Shown here: one piece after another, positions 22,301 to 33,000 of the stretch | How positions within the stretch are numbered: the stretch's first letter is position 1 | Layout of the letters: the number at the start of each line of letters is the position of its first letter | Assembly (NCBI GenBank): GCA_030268105.1 | Contig: BSDZ01000013.1 | Coordinates: 3,081,001 to 3,145,000 of the forward strand | Origin: Volvox africanus | Lineage: Eukaryota > Chlorophyta > Chlorophyceae > Chlamydomonadales > Volvocaceae | Direction of reading: 5' to 3' | Length of the DNA: 64,000 nt | Notes under the pieces: model-generated | Databases searched by the model: none | What the model saw: the letters and a program-made list of their open reading frames with translations, nothing else | What the model was told of the DNA's origin: nothing | Program-made: the position numbers and the translations under genes

Positions 22301-24745
22301 TCCCCATGCGCTAGCAGCGGCACATCGGAATGAACAGAAAACATCGACAGCGACGTCGGCATGACGCCCAACGTGAAGGTGTGAGCGCCGCCGCCGCCGC
22401 CGCCGCCACCGCTGCGCTGCCCTGTCGGACCACCGCCACCACCGCCAAGACGCCGCGCCGCCATGCTGGCGCCGGTGCCGGCGGCGGTAGCAGCCTCGCT
22501 TGCGAGCACGCCGCCGGCTTCGCTGTGTGCCTTTAGCTTTGCGATCTGATTCGTTATTACAGCGCGCGGAGATCCGGATTCCGGCGACCCCACTTCACTG
22601 AAGTCTGCGGTTTTGGAGGTATCCCAGCGGAACGCGGCTGGCGGGAAAAGGTTCATGCACATGTGCGGGTCAGAGCGAAAGCAGGGGCGGACTACCTGTG
22701 AAATTAGGATAGACCTAACGACAAAATCACGACACAGGAAGGGAGATGAGATTGCGAGCGGGTGATAGAAGAAACATAACGCGCCTCCAAAGGACTGCCG
22801 AGTTCACTGGCTTTCAAGAAGTTCATCGGCTTTCGTGAAGCTTCTTTGATTTCGCCGTTTGTGCCTCATCGTGATTGGGAGAGGGTTGAGCTTCATCACA
22901 TGGGTTGATGAAGGGGTCCAGTGGTGGGGCCCAGGAATCGCCAACAGGTGGTAAACAGCGCAGAAAAGCGGAAGAGCTATACCAGGGTTATCGCAGGTGT
23001 GGTTGCCAGGTGCAGGGGGTGATGTGATGTGATGCGGTGTATGGTGTGATGTGATGTGATGGGATGTGATGGGATGTGATGTAGCGTGTGGGTCAGGGGA
23101 GCAGGAGCAAGCCAGGACAGATGAGAGGAGGTCCCCCTCCTGGGGCTAATCCCTAGCTTTGAGCGACATGTGCTGCTTCCCGGATTCGCAATTCTGATCT
23201 CATTGAAGCGTTTCTTCGCAGCGGGTCGATCCATTTGGCTCACTTACATCGTAGGCTCTCCGCCATAGAGTCGATGCCCTCCCTGGTGAACATGTTGGCG
23301 AAGGTGCTGCCGGCGGTAAGGGAGCTGGGGCCTCCGCCCGCGTGAGACGTTATTGAGCCAGCGGTGGCGGCCAACGGCTGCGCTGCTGGAGCCAGCGGCG
23401 CCGCCGCCAAGGGCACTGTCAAAACCTTGGTTGCCGGTGATGGCGTCGGCATTGGCGGCGTCGCCGTCACTTCCACCTGTCCCGATCTGCCTCCGCTACC
23501 CTCGCTCTGTTTTGCGGAGGCAGGCTCTGCCGCCGAGGCACTGCGGGTACTTATGGCGGTCCCATCACTGCCAGCCTCCGCCGTCGCACCCCCACTCCCA
23601 CCGCCAGCAGTGGTGGCAGCGGGGGTAGCTGCACCACTCTTAGGCGGAGGACTGAGGGATCGGGGTGGCGGACTAGGTGCCCGCGGCCCAGGAGTGGCTG
23701 ATGTACACGAGGGCGCAACCACGCCAGCGGGCAGATCGGCGGCCGAAGCGTCGGTCACAGCCGCCGCTGCCGGTACGGCAGATGACACCGGCGCCGCTGC
23801 CGGGACCGGCGGCTGTGTCTGTGCCACCTGCGGTGGCGTGGGCGGTTTCTTCAAGCTCGTCACGTGACCGAGTTCCAACTGTCGCAGTTGCGCCGCTGTG
23901 AACTGTTTGGGTGCCGGTGCGGCCCGCATCGGCTTGGGCTTGGGAGAGGCAACAGCGGGGCTGACACCCAGCGGGGCCGCGCCCTTGGTGGCAATGCTCG
24001 TCGCCGCCTCCATGGCTGCAGTGAAGAACGACGTTGCGTTGCTCGCACTGCCACCCCTATTCTTATCCTGATCCTTGCCGGTGGTCCCACCGCCACCCGC
24101 TGCCGTCACTGATGCTGCAGAGGCTGTCGGTAACGATGACGTCGCAGTGGACGGAGACCGGGATAAGGGTGAGGATGACGACTGCATGCCGACGGCGCCG
24201 CCGTCGGTGCCTCGGCCTCCGCCACCCCCGCCAGGGGCACCGCCACTGCTTTTCCTTGTCACCAGCACCGGCGTCTGGCTGAACGGCACACCGCCTATCA
24301 CATCCCCACCGCCGCCAGCGACCCCACCGCCTCTGTCGCCGCCACCGCCGCGCGCAGCCGCCAGGAATCCCGGGTGCGCCTTGCCAAGATACCGTACGAC
24401 AGCTCCGGAGCCGCGAATCAATGCCCAGTTAATCGCCGCGACTAGCGCCAAGGACGTCAGGACTTCCGCCGTACTGTCCGGCAGATCCATCAGCGCTAGC
24501 GGCCAGCACATGGCCAATAGTACCAACCACATCAGGCCGCTTACGTCAGCGCCAGTGCTGCACAGACCCTGCCAGCCCCGCAACGCCGCAACGACAAGGC
24601 TGATGAGCCAGATGGTGAGGGTCGCCGCCAGCATCTGAGCGCCCAGATCGGAGGCCGAGACCGAACGAAGGCCAGCTCCAAGCAAGTCCGCCAGCAGCAC
24701 CACCTGCAGCCGGGACCAGACAGCACCGGGGCGCACATCGCCCAT
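19372..24745 (-). CDS. dysferlin-domain membrane protein, Pex30/TECPR-like
   Basis: Minus-strand exons 24745-23248, 22695-22126, 21880-21791, 21391-21246 and 20839-19372 (about 1250 aa). The first exon ends in phase 1 while the second begins cleanly in phase 0, so a small exon between 23247 and 22696 was probably missed. The N-terminal 120 residues contain three hydrophobic segments (for example AATLTIWLISLVVAAL, LMWLVLLAMCWPLALM and LTSLALVAAINWALI), like a reticulon-type hairpin. A long disordered Pro/Ala/Gly region follows. The second exon ends with the DysF N motif VFENERFQPFRGWG...LPSDRVGHWSDR; the third and fourth give PPGWRWLEDDWQ and VDNDGWTYALDFYLLKYP...HFVRRRRYYRTRVRA, a complete DysF domain. 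The last exon is low-complexity and disordered. In fungi, membrane plus DysF proteins (Pex30-Pex32 group) act at ER-peroxisome contacts; TECPR1 is the animal relative. Peroxisomal function here is inference. Confidence 0.82.
21121..21198. repeat. (CACATA/CGCATA)n repeat
   Basis: Irregular hexanucleotide array in an intron of the DysF gene (between 21245 and 20840). Confidence 0.85.
21656..21687 (-). repeat. dispersed intron repeat, copy G (3' part)
   Basis: On the minus strand: ggtatcatgcctcctttatt then cgacttcccc, matching the 3' module of D and E. Sense to the DysF gene, in its intron between 21790 and 21392. Confidence 0.7.
22001..22020 (-). repeat. dispersed intron repeat, copy H (3' part)
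   Basis: Minus-strand ccgtttattcgtttccccca, sense to the DysF gene in its intron between 22125 and 21881. Confidence 0.5.
23021..23083. repeat. (GATGT)n repeat
   Basis: Irregular pentanucleotide array gatgt/gatgg in the first intron region of the DysF gene. Confidence 0.85.
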
Positions 24746-25949
24746 CACAACAAACGGGCCGCTTCACAGACGCGGAAGAAGACCCAAATGGCAACCAGCC
24801 TAAACAGGACATGGCGAGGCGACCCTTGGGTCGGGGTGAGGCCAGGTAGCCATGTTTCGGTACACGGTCATGTCATATAAAGGGCCTCTGTGCGCGCGTG
24901 AAACAGGACGGGATTGCCGGCTAGAGGGGGATGGATATGGAAAACCCACGGAGATTTGAGGGTGAGGGGGAGAGTAAGGGTGAGCGGGAAGGGGACGGGC
25001 TGCCGCAGGTCTTGCGGGGGGTAGGTGGTGCCGGCGGCCGAGGGGGCAACGGTGTACCGCCTTCGGGTTGGATCTGACAGCCGGCTTCCCCAGCGGGTCT
25101 CCTGCGACTTCCCCAAATAAAAAATTCGTCGTTTCCTCACATAAACACTTTGAGAAAACACCAACACTTAGTTTAGAGGAAGGGTTAAAACTACAGCGTT
25201 TATTTGTTCACGCAGATTTGTTCACACACCTGATCTTTGTACATCAGCTGCTGACTCATCACCGACAGGATGTTGGGAGGAGGACCCACCCCTGGAGCGA
25301 AGCCACTGCGTGTTTTCAACGGTGGGACCGCGAGGCAGGCGTGGGAGTGAGCGCTGCTGCGTCTGAGCCTCGGGGCCGCACGGTGCAGGACGCGAAGGGA
25401 AAGGTGACACGGGGCCTTGCAGGGAGGTGAATGTGCTGGTGAAACGACGGGTGGAGGGGGCTGAGACGACACAGCGACGTTTCTCACGTAATGCCTTCCT
25501 CTTCCTTTTCCTCATCCTCATCCTCCCGCCACTTTTCTGCCCCAAGAGTGTCAAAACCCTGATCCTCCCCAAAACCCTTCACCACATCCACATCCCGCCT
25601 CCGACCTTGCCGGCTGCCCGGCCGGCTGGCCGCTTGCCCCAACATTCCATATTCCCTCGTTTTCCCGCACCCTGCCAGCTCTCCGGCTCTTTTTCCTGCA
25701 CCCTGGGAATCGCTCCCCCGTTGATGTTAATGTTGGAGCTTAGCTAACTTCATATTCCAATTCGGCAATCCTTTCTAGGCTTGCTTCTCCTAAGGCTTGA
25801 ATTCGTTGGTTGGATGTATTGATTGAATTCATATTGGATTTGCATATTAAGCGCATATAATTGTACTTGGTTTAGTCACATTAATTTATAATTTATTGGT
25901 ATCAAAATTTTTATTGAACTTAAGCGTCTGTACGGTATTCATTTCCCGC
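24746..25949. other. intergenic, upstream of DysF gene and downstream of VASt gene
   Basis: No exon recognised. The right part (25790-25932) is strikingly AT-rich compared with the surroundings. Confidence 0.45.
25790..25932. other. AT-rich island
   Basis: Unusually AT-rich stretch with runs such as ttaatttataatttattgg and caaaatttttattgaac, just beyond the VASt gene stop. It contrasts with GC-rich flanks. It could be an organelle-DNA insertion or a 3' regulatory region. Confidence 0.4.
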
Positions 25950-28900
25950 TTACGCAGTAGGTAGTGTATGGGGTTGCGTGTTGGCGGGCCCCGCTCCCGG
26001 AGCCGCTGCCACCTCCTCGCCCTCCACAGTCGGCTCGTGCGACACCACTGCCGGGGGGCCTCCCTTGGGTAGCTCCGACTCCCGGATGTCGGCCACGGGC
26101 TGCTTGGTCCCCAGTATGGTGCGGAAGATCCGGAAGGTCCCTCGCACGCCGGCTACATGGTCGCGGCGTAGGGAGGGTTATGTGTGGTGAATGTGCATGG
26201 GGACGGAGTTGCGGGAGGAATGAATTGGTCGGTACTGGGTGGCATCTCTGAATGATACGGAAATCGCATTTGAAGGGAGGGAGGGAGCGGAGGTGGCGGA
26301 TGGGGGATACCCAGGGTGCGCGGCGCCCCTATGGTATGCCCCGCCTTCCTGGATTCTTAGGGAGATAGGGCATACCATTGGACACAGAGGATACCATTGG
26401 ACACAGAGGATAGGTGGGGATCATCGGCAGTGGTGGAGATGCTGGAGACTAGGAATAATTAAAGGGCTAATGGCGGATGGCTTCAATGTAGGTGGCCTGA
26501 TTGCTGGATTTACACGGAGAGGTCGTATGGCATACGGGATGAAAATACGACAGAGTTTGCGAGGGTGCGGGGAAAGGCAAAGGATGGGATGAGGCGCCAT
26601 GCCATGTGGCCTTGAGATATGCGACCATGTTCTCCTCCCAGCCCCCCTCTCTGCGCTCCTCACCGTCCACCGCCTTCCCCACCACGGGCCGCATCATGCG
26701 GTTCATAGCCGGCAGCCACTCCACGTGGAACACTATGTGCAGAACCGAGCTACCGGGCGCGTCGTCAGCGCGGAAGATGTACCGGAAATAAACATTAAAC
26801 TTGTCACCGTACGGTGCTGACGTGGATGAAACCGCTTCAACGACGTACAGCGTTTCTGGGTACAGCTCCGTGATCACCTGTCAGACGAAGTATGTTCAAT
26901 CGGGGAACGAAGGGAGAGATCAGCGCCACTGGGAATTACATACGCATCACCCATACACATCACGCATACGCATTGCATGATAACAGGTATAGGTATGACA
27001 ACTTGGTTGTTTATGAGGAAGAGTTGCTCCCGCATGAGAGTCCGCAACATGGACCACTTTAGATGATGTTGGAAAATCTAAGAAAATAAGAATCACGAGG
27101 TACATAGGGGAGGATGTGAAGACGCAAAGCAGCTATGATCCAGCCTTGACAACGGAAGCCCTGGGAGCAGAGGACCGCGACCCGCACGCAGGGGTTCGCT
27201 CCCTGCTCTACAAGCCGTTGAGGGTGTGTGATTGACAGATGGAAAGGAATGGAAGTGATGCGATGACTGACATTACGTGCCACGTGATGTCCTAAAGCGT
27301 ATAACAGAGCCCTGTACGGCAGCATCGCTATCGGCCGTATCTCCGTATCACCGCCTCCAGGTGCGGGGACACGCAGGGCCTGAAGATGGCAGCACACGCA
27401 CGGTCTCCGTTGCTGGCCCTGCTGAACGGCCGAGGGACTGCTTAGATGCTCAGATGGCACACCCGCGGTCTGCTGGAGAAGCACGGGCGGCCCGCAGGAC
27501 GGCGGTCGCCTTTACGAGGAGGCTCTGCATACGGCATCAAGGCTGCCGCCTCCTTACCTGCGATTCCTCGTTTTGGAAAGGCTTGGCGGCCAGAGCAGTG
27601 GGCGGACTCTCGAAGCGGACCTGCAATAAGGCCGATGGGGTGGCCGCAAGGCAGAGGCCCAGGGGACCAGATGGGGGAAATAGAGGAGGCTGACAGGCAG
27701 CAAAGTGGGTCCCTGTGATGGCAAGGGCCAACGCCCTGCATCAAGCTGCTGTTGTGATTGCATGTCACACAAGATTTCCGATCCAGCGCACTGTAAGACA
27801 ACCTCTCGACTGCATAACAATATCGCTTGCCAGCCGGTGCGACAGGGGTAGGTGGGCCTCCAGGCGGTGGAACCACCCGGTGTAATGGTCCCCCTTCTCC
27901 CCCGCCCCCGACATACGCACAGGCGCGGCCTTCCAGAACACCTCTGCCTGGTATGCCTATTTAAAAAAATCTCCTCTTCTCTCCTCTTTAGAGAACTAGA
28001 TGACTTAAAAGACTAAACATCGTCCCTCACTCCCCTGTTCTCCATCTTCCCCCAGGCTCCGGGGCTCACAGACAGCACCAACCCTAAGTTCCCAAACGCT
28101 GTTCTGTGTTTGATTGCAACCTTCTCCATGGCCGTCCTTAAAGCAAGAGCAGGCGGCTGAAAGAGAAGCACGGGTGCGCTGGGATGATGCTGCAACCCTA
28201 GGGGCATCGGGGCTTACTTTCCGGTAGCGTAGCGTCGCGGATGGCTTGTTCGGGGGATCAGAAACCTGCCATGTGTACAACTGCTGCGGGAGTGCGTCCT
28301 TGGTCAGGTACCAGGGAGTCTCCACCAGCTCCGTATCGCCCCGCTGCTTGTGGAGTTGTTCCTGTGTGCATTGTTACCGAGTAAAAGACAGAAACCCATT
28401 CAGAAGAACGTATTGTAAGTTGCTCCCTTGTCTGTGATAATGTCTGTGCGTTTGCTTAAAGTGATAATCGGGCAGATGTGTGTATGTGTTGTATAAGAGG
28501 GACGGTTTAAGGACAGAGAGCTTTCGAAGGCATCGTGTCAGTGTGTGGTATAAGAAAGCTATATGGATCGCCAGCACGGCATCCTGTGAAAAAATAGGGA
28601 CAAGTTTCAGAATGGCCGGGGATAGAGGGACAAGGTTGAGTAAACGGTGAGTCCCCAAGAAAATAGAAATTTCATACATATCAAGTCCCGACTAGGGCAG
28701 ATGATAGATGAGGTAGCCATAGACAAAGTACTTGAAGAGAGAGTGATGCAGGCTGTGCCTGGTAGCTTCACGGGCGTATGTTGATCGGGGGACGTGGAGG
28801 AAGGTGCGGCGATACTGTGAAAGTGTGACGGGGGTAGCCCGGTGTGCACAAAAAGGTGGCGGGCATTTGGTGCGGTGCTAGTTCGTTACACTTCAAATCG

Positions 28901-29114
28901 ATGTCTTGGAGATGTTGCATTGGAGAGGAAAGGCGAAGGTGGAGGCCACGTCCGCTGTGCATCTCAGCGCATGAGGACTTACCGTGAGATCGGGCTCCCC
29001 GAACACGGTGTTGAACAGGTTCACCACGGAGCATTGTGCTCGAACGCACACAAGTGTTTTGGGGTCTGAACCGTTTGGCCAAATGGTATCTAGCGGTACC
29101 GCCGGGCGACCCAT
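25950..29114 (-). CDS. small VASt-domain protein
   Basis: Minus-strand exons 29114-28983, 28361-28218, 26877-26664 and 26152-25950 in phases 0, 0 and 1; 230 aa. Sequence elements in order: CSVVNLFNTVFGEPD, LVETPWYLTKDALPQQL, ATLRYRK, the central SSTSAPYGDKFNVYFRYIF, SSVLHIVFHVEWLPAMNRMM and finally GTFRIFRTILG. This order (short N-terminal helix, W near the middle, pro-tyr-gly-asp before an aromatic strand, long C-terminal helix) is that of the VASt fold, a START-like lipid-binding module. In plants and animals VASt usually follows a GRAM domain in sterol-transfer proteins; no GRAM or transmembrane segment is visible here, so it is a stand-alone version or an upstream exon is missed. The tail after the domain is Pro/Ala/Glu-rich. 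The neighbouring aldo/keto reductase is divergent. Confidence 0.72.
26372..26409. repeat. two tandem 19-bp units
   Basis: The 19-mer ataccattggacacagagg occurs twice back to back, inside the last intron of the VASt gene. Confidence 0.85.
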
Positions 29115-30035
29115 TACGTCGAATGATATACAAACTAGTCGCGCGCTCGAAACCTCTTAGTAGTGTTACGCTTCAGCTTGCTAAGTTAACTATGTAAAGA
29201 AAAAATTTCAGTATTCGGCACTCGTCTTTAACCTGGGGCTTGCGTACAGAGCTTTGCTTCCGCGCGTGAGGAGGAAGAGTAACTACTGGATGCATGTAGT
29301 GTTTTGTTGAAAGTATGCAATTATTGTAATATATTTTACAAAGTCTAAAATGGTTGACGCGGGGCAACCCCTTCAATCCTTTCCTTTCTGGAACACGTCA
29401 TACGGACTGCCGGACAATGCGCCCGGGTAATGATATCTCGTTTCGCTGCTAAGGTCAGACATAAGTTAGGTAAGACATCATAGGTTTACAATTGGCAACG
29501 CTGGATTTCCGATCAGGTACGCCTTCGACAGTCCCATCCAACTGTTGCCAGCGAAATTCAATGCACCCCATCGCCAGGATTCAATTGCAGCACAGCGTCA
29601 ACGGTCATAAACTCCTGGCCTCAAGGTGTGATTGAGACTGTGGCTAAGAGTATACTTGCACAAAGTCGTACCGTACCCGGCCTACTTTCGCTGAAGCCTC
29701 TTCCTCCATGAACATGACCTCCACGCACGATACAGCACATAAACATCGCACCATCCTTGCTTTGGGAACTCTTCCCTTACCCCATCTGGCCCACCCTCCG
29801 ATCAGTCCAAGCCACCGAACGCCAAACTTGACATAATCCGTTTATCCGCCGCAAAGCAATTGGTTTCTCAATCTTAATCAGCGCAGTGGCATCAATTGCC
29901 CTTCCCGTTATTACCTCCCCCCTAAACCCCACTGATGTTAATCGCCAATCGCCCCACCACGCCTCCCTCTCTGGGTGCTGATCCCAAAGTAGGCAAGGGC
30001 CATCTCAGTTTGTCTGCAGGGCCCTTGAGCCTAGG
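29115..30035. promoter_or_regulatory. shared 5' region of VASt gene and aldo/keto reductase
   Basis: 921 bp between divergent start codons; presumed to hold both promoters. No specific element recognised. Confidence 0.4.
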
Positions 30036-33000
30036 ATGCAGCAGCAGGCGGTGATCAGTGCAAAGGCCACAGGTGATTGCTGTCTTCTTCACTCAACCCG
30101 ACAGTCCATTGTTTGTTTGTTAGGGTCTGTTCGGTGCTTAGACGCTGCTTTTCCACGGCAGCTGTCCCCGTCCGTTGTCCTATACGGTGCCTTAGCTACC
30201 GCACTATACTGCTACTGCTGCTGCTGCTGTGGCGGGGAGGGGAGGGGATGTGCTGGATCTCAGTAAAACCCGAGCGCCCTGTACCTTGCAGGCACCTTTC
30301 TTGGGGTCCCCGACATGCCGCTACTGGGTCTGGGTCTGGCTGCGTTAGGGCGGCCCGGGTACATCAACCTGGGGCATGGGAACGACCTGGCGGGTGGGTG
30401 AAGGAAGTGGGGCAGCGCGCATTGGCTGGAGCGGTTGGTCCGGGTTCGGGACGAAAACGTTTTTGGCTTAGGACTTGTATCTTGTGTAAATGCAAATATA
30501 ATGTGTCACCAGCGAACCGGGAACTCAGTGGCAACCAGGCGCGGAGTTCACGGCATTTCGGGGAAGCGGGGAGGTGGGAGGGGTCACCAAGGGGGGCACG
30601 GAACCCGCGGAACTGCGGAACGGGACTTATCGCCCGCACGCCCGCCCTCACTCAGGCACCGGAAATGGTGTTTTAATGAATGGGAAGGGGGGGAGGAGAT
30701 CAGCAATTTGGGTTTCAAATTTAGTTCATATGTTGTTTTCCGCGCACCCGCCCTCGCAACGCATCACACGCGGGAGTCAGGCAAGAGTGTGGATGAAATG
30801 CGGGGCAACACTGCTGAGGTGCTCTCTGCGGCACTGGGATTGGGCATCAGGTAAGAGGGGATGCCTGGTCTCCTATAAGGGAGGGAAAGGGACAGGGAGC
30901 TGACCTAAAGGAGACATGTGAGGAAAGAATGCCATGATAAGCGCATTACTTATCATAATCATAATCACGAAAACAGAATTTTGAGCTTTACAAGTAAGTG
31001 TTAGAGACCGCAAGGATCTTGTCACCGTCACAGGCAACGCTCCTTCCGTATCTGTCGGGAAATACATAAAATGTAGCGGCATTTTGTACAACGATCGCAT
31101 TATGAAGGTGGTAGGTGTGGCCAGCGGGCCAAGATTTCGCAAGACCCGAAGAGGATCGAGACGTACCGGAAGTTGGCTGTCTGATTAGCCACAAGAGGGG
31201 AAAAGGGACGTTTTTGAAATTAAGGAAATCAGGTGGAGGCAAGGGAGGGGGAGGGAAGGGGAGGGGAGGTGTTGCCTAGGGTATGCGAACTCAGTGTAAA
31301 GTGCCCGTTTGAAGTTGGGTGAGGGAGCAACCCAGCACCTGCTTCATTCCATGTCGTACTCGTAAGTCTACTCCACGCCGCTGCGTATCGGTCGTACACA
31401 CAGCCGCTGCGAGTTTTCTTCACTCCTGCGACCGCTTCGACTCGAAACGTTGCGAACTGTTGTCATTCCGCTACGGCCTGACCTCAGTCCTGCTGAGTCC
31501 CCTCCTCAGTCCTGACTATCCGCGCCCTCCTGGTTCGTGCTGCTGAGTCCCCTTCTCAGTCCCGATCCCACCGACCCTTCGCCCGCACGGCCAGGTACTT
31601 CGACGCCGCCCGCAGCTACGGCTGCGCGGAGGAGTTCCTGGGGTCTTGGCTGGGAAGCTTGGCTCCGGAGCAACTGAGCCGTGCGGTAGTGGGCTCCAAG
31701 TGGGGTTATTATTACACGGCGGATTGGCAGGTGGTTAGGGGTTGGGGTTAGGGCGGTTGGGGGTTATGCGCAACGGCTCCTCCATGGGGCGCAAGGACGC
31801 CTCTGGCGCCTGCTACTTCCCAAGAGCTGTATGTATGCCGTCAGCTGCCGTACTGGAAATTGGCCACCTCATCGCCCGATTAACACAATACGTACAACAA
31901 AGAAATTTTACGTCATACCAGTTAGGCCTCCAGTGTAACCTGGGCCCCACCCCCTAGCCCGCTCCGGCACTCCAACTTCCCCTTCCTGCCTTCGAGGCAG
32001 TGGGGTTTCATTTCTCCATTACTTAACCATCGGCTCATCACCCTTGCCTGGTTTTCCTTTGTTACCCTGTCCAGCGCCTTCCTAATCATCGACCCAGGCG
32101 CCAGGCCACACACCGCACCCGCGGGTCTAGTCTGGGCTCGGTGTTCCCCTGGCACAGTTTCCCTGACCCCTGGGGGCTTAGGTTCTTCATGACTAGCTCG
32201 AACACATCTCGCCGCCGTGCTGCAGGTGGACACGGGCGGCAAGCCCCACGAGGTGAAGGAGCACACAGCAGCCAACCTGCGCAAGCAGGCGGCCGAGACC
32301 TCCTCACACCTGGGTGCCCATCTAGCGCTGTACCAGATCCACTCGGCCACCGTTGAGAGCGGGGTGCTAGACGCAGGTGAGGAACGGAAGGAAGTCCTGA
32401 TGGAGTCGAACGCGTCGAAGTCCGGAATGAGGATCGGTTGGGCGTCGGTGAATGCGTCAGTATGTGACAGTATGTGTCAGTATGTGTCAGTATGCGTCAG
32501 TATGCGTCAGTATGCGTCAGTATGCGTCAGTATACATCAGTATGTGTCAGTATGTGTCAGTATGCGTCAGTATGCGTCAGTATGCGTCAGTATGCGTCAG
32601 TATACGTCAGTATGTGTCAGTATGTGACAGTATGTGTCAGTATGTGTCAGTATGTGTCAGTATGCGTCAGTATGTGTCAGTATGTGTACGGACATGGTCC
32701 AGCGGCCAGGGGTGTGTTCGTTGGCCCCGGGGCATTCGTGCTGCAGTGCAGGTGTGATGATAGCGGGCTACGCGCCCCAGGTTAGGGACCATTATTGTGT
32801 GTAGTTCTCAACGTCAACCCTCAGAATTGTTAAATTACCGGTTTTTCACGTATATATAAAACACACGGAAAAGCGGTCATGGAACATCGCTTGGTCGCTC
32901 CCCCAACCCCACAAGCCTCCCTAGCCCTACCGCTCTTCTAATCTAATCTTCTTTCCTCAATCCTTATTTTTCCGCTACTGACCTCCATCTGGCTCGGGTG

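Noticed and set aside
23364..24638. Gly/Ala/Pro-rich plus-strand frames
   Set aside because: Antisense to the first exon of the DysF gene; low-complexity shadows.
27442..27876. 144-codon minus-strand frame between VASt exons
   Set aside because: The flanking exons join in phase 0 and give a continuous VASt domain without it; the frame has no family resemblance.
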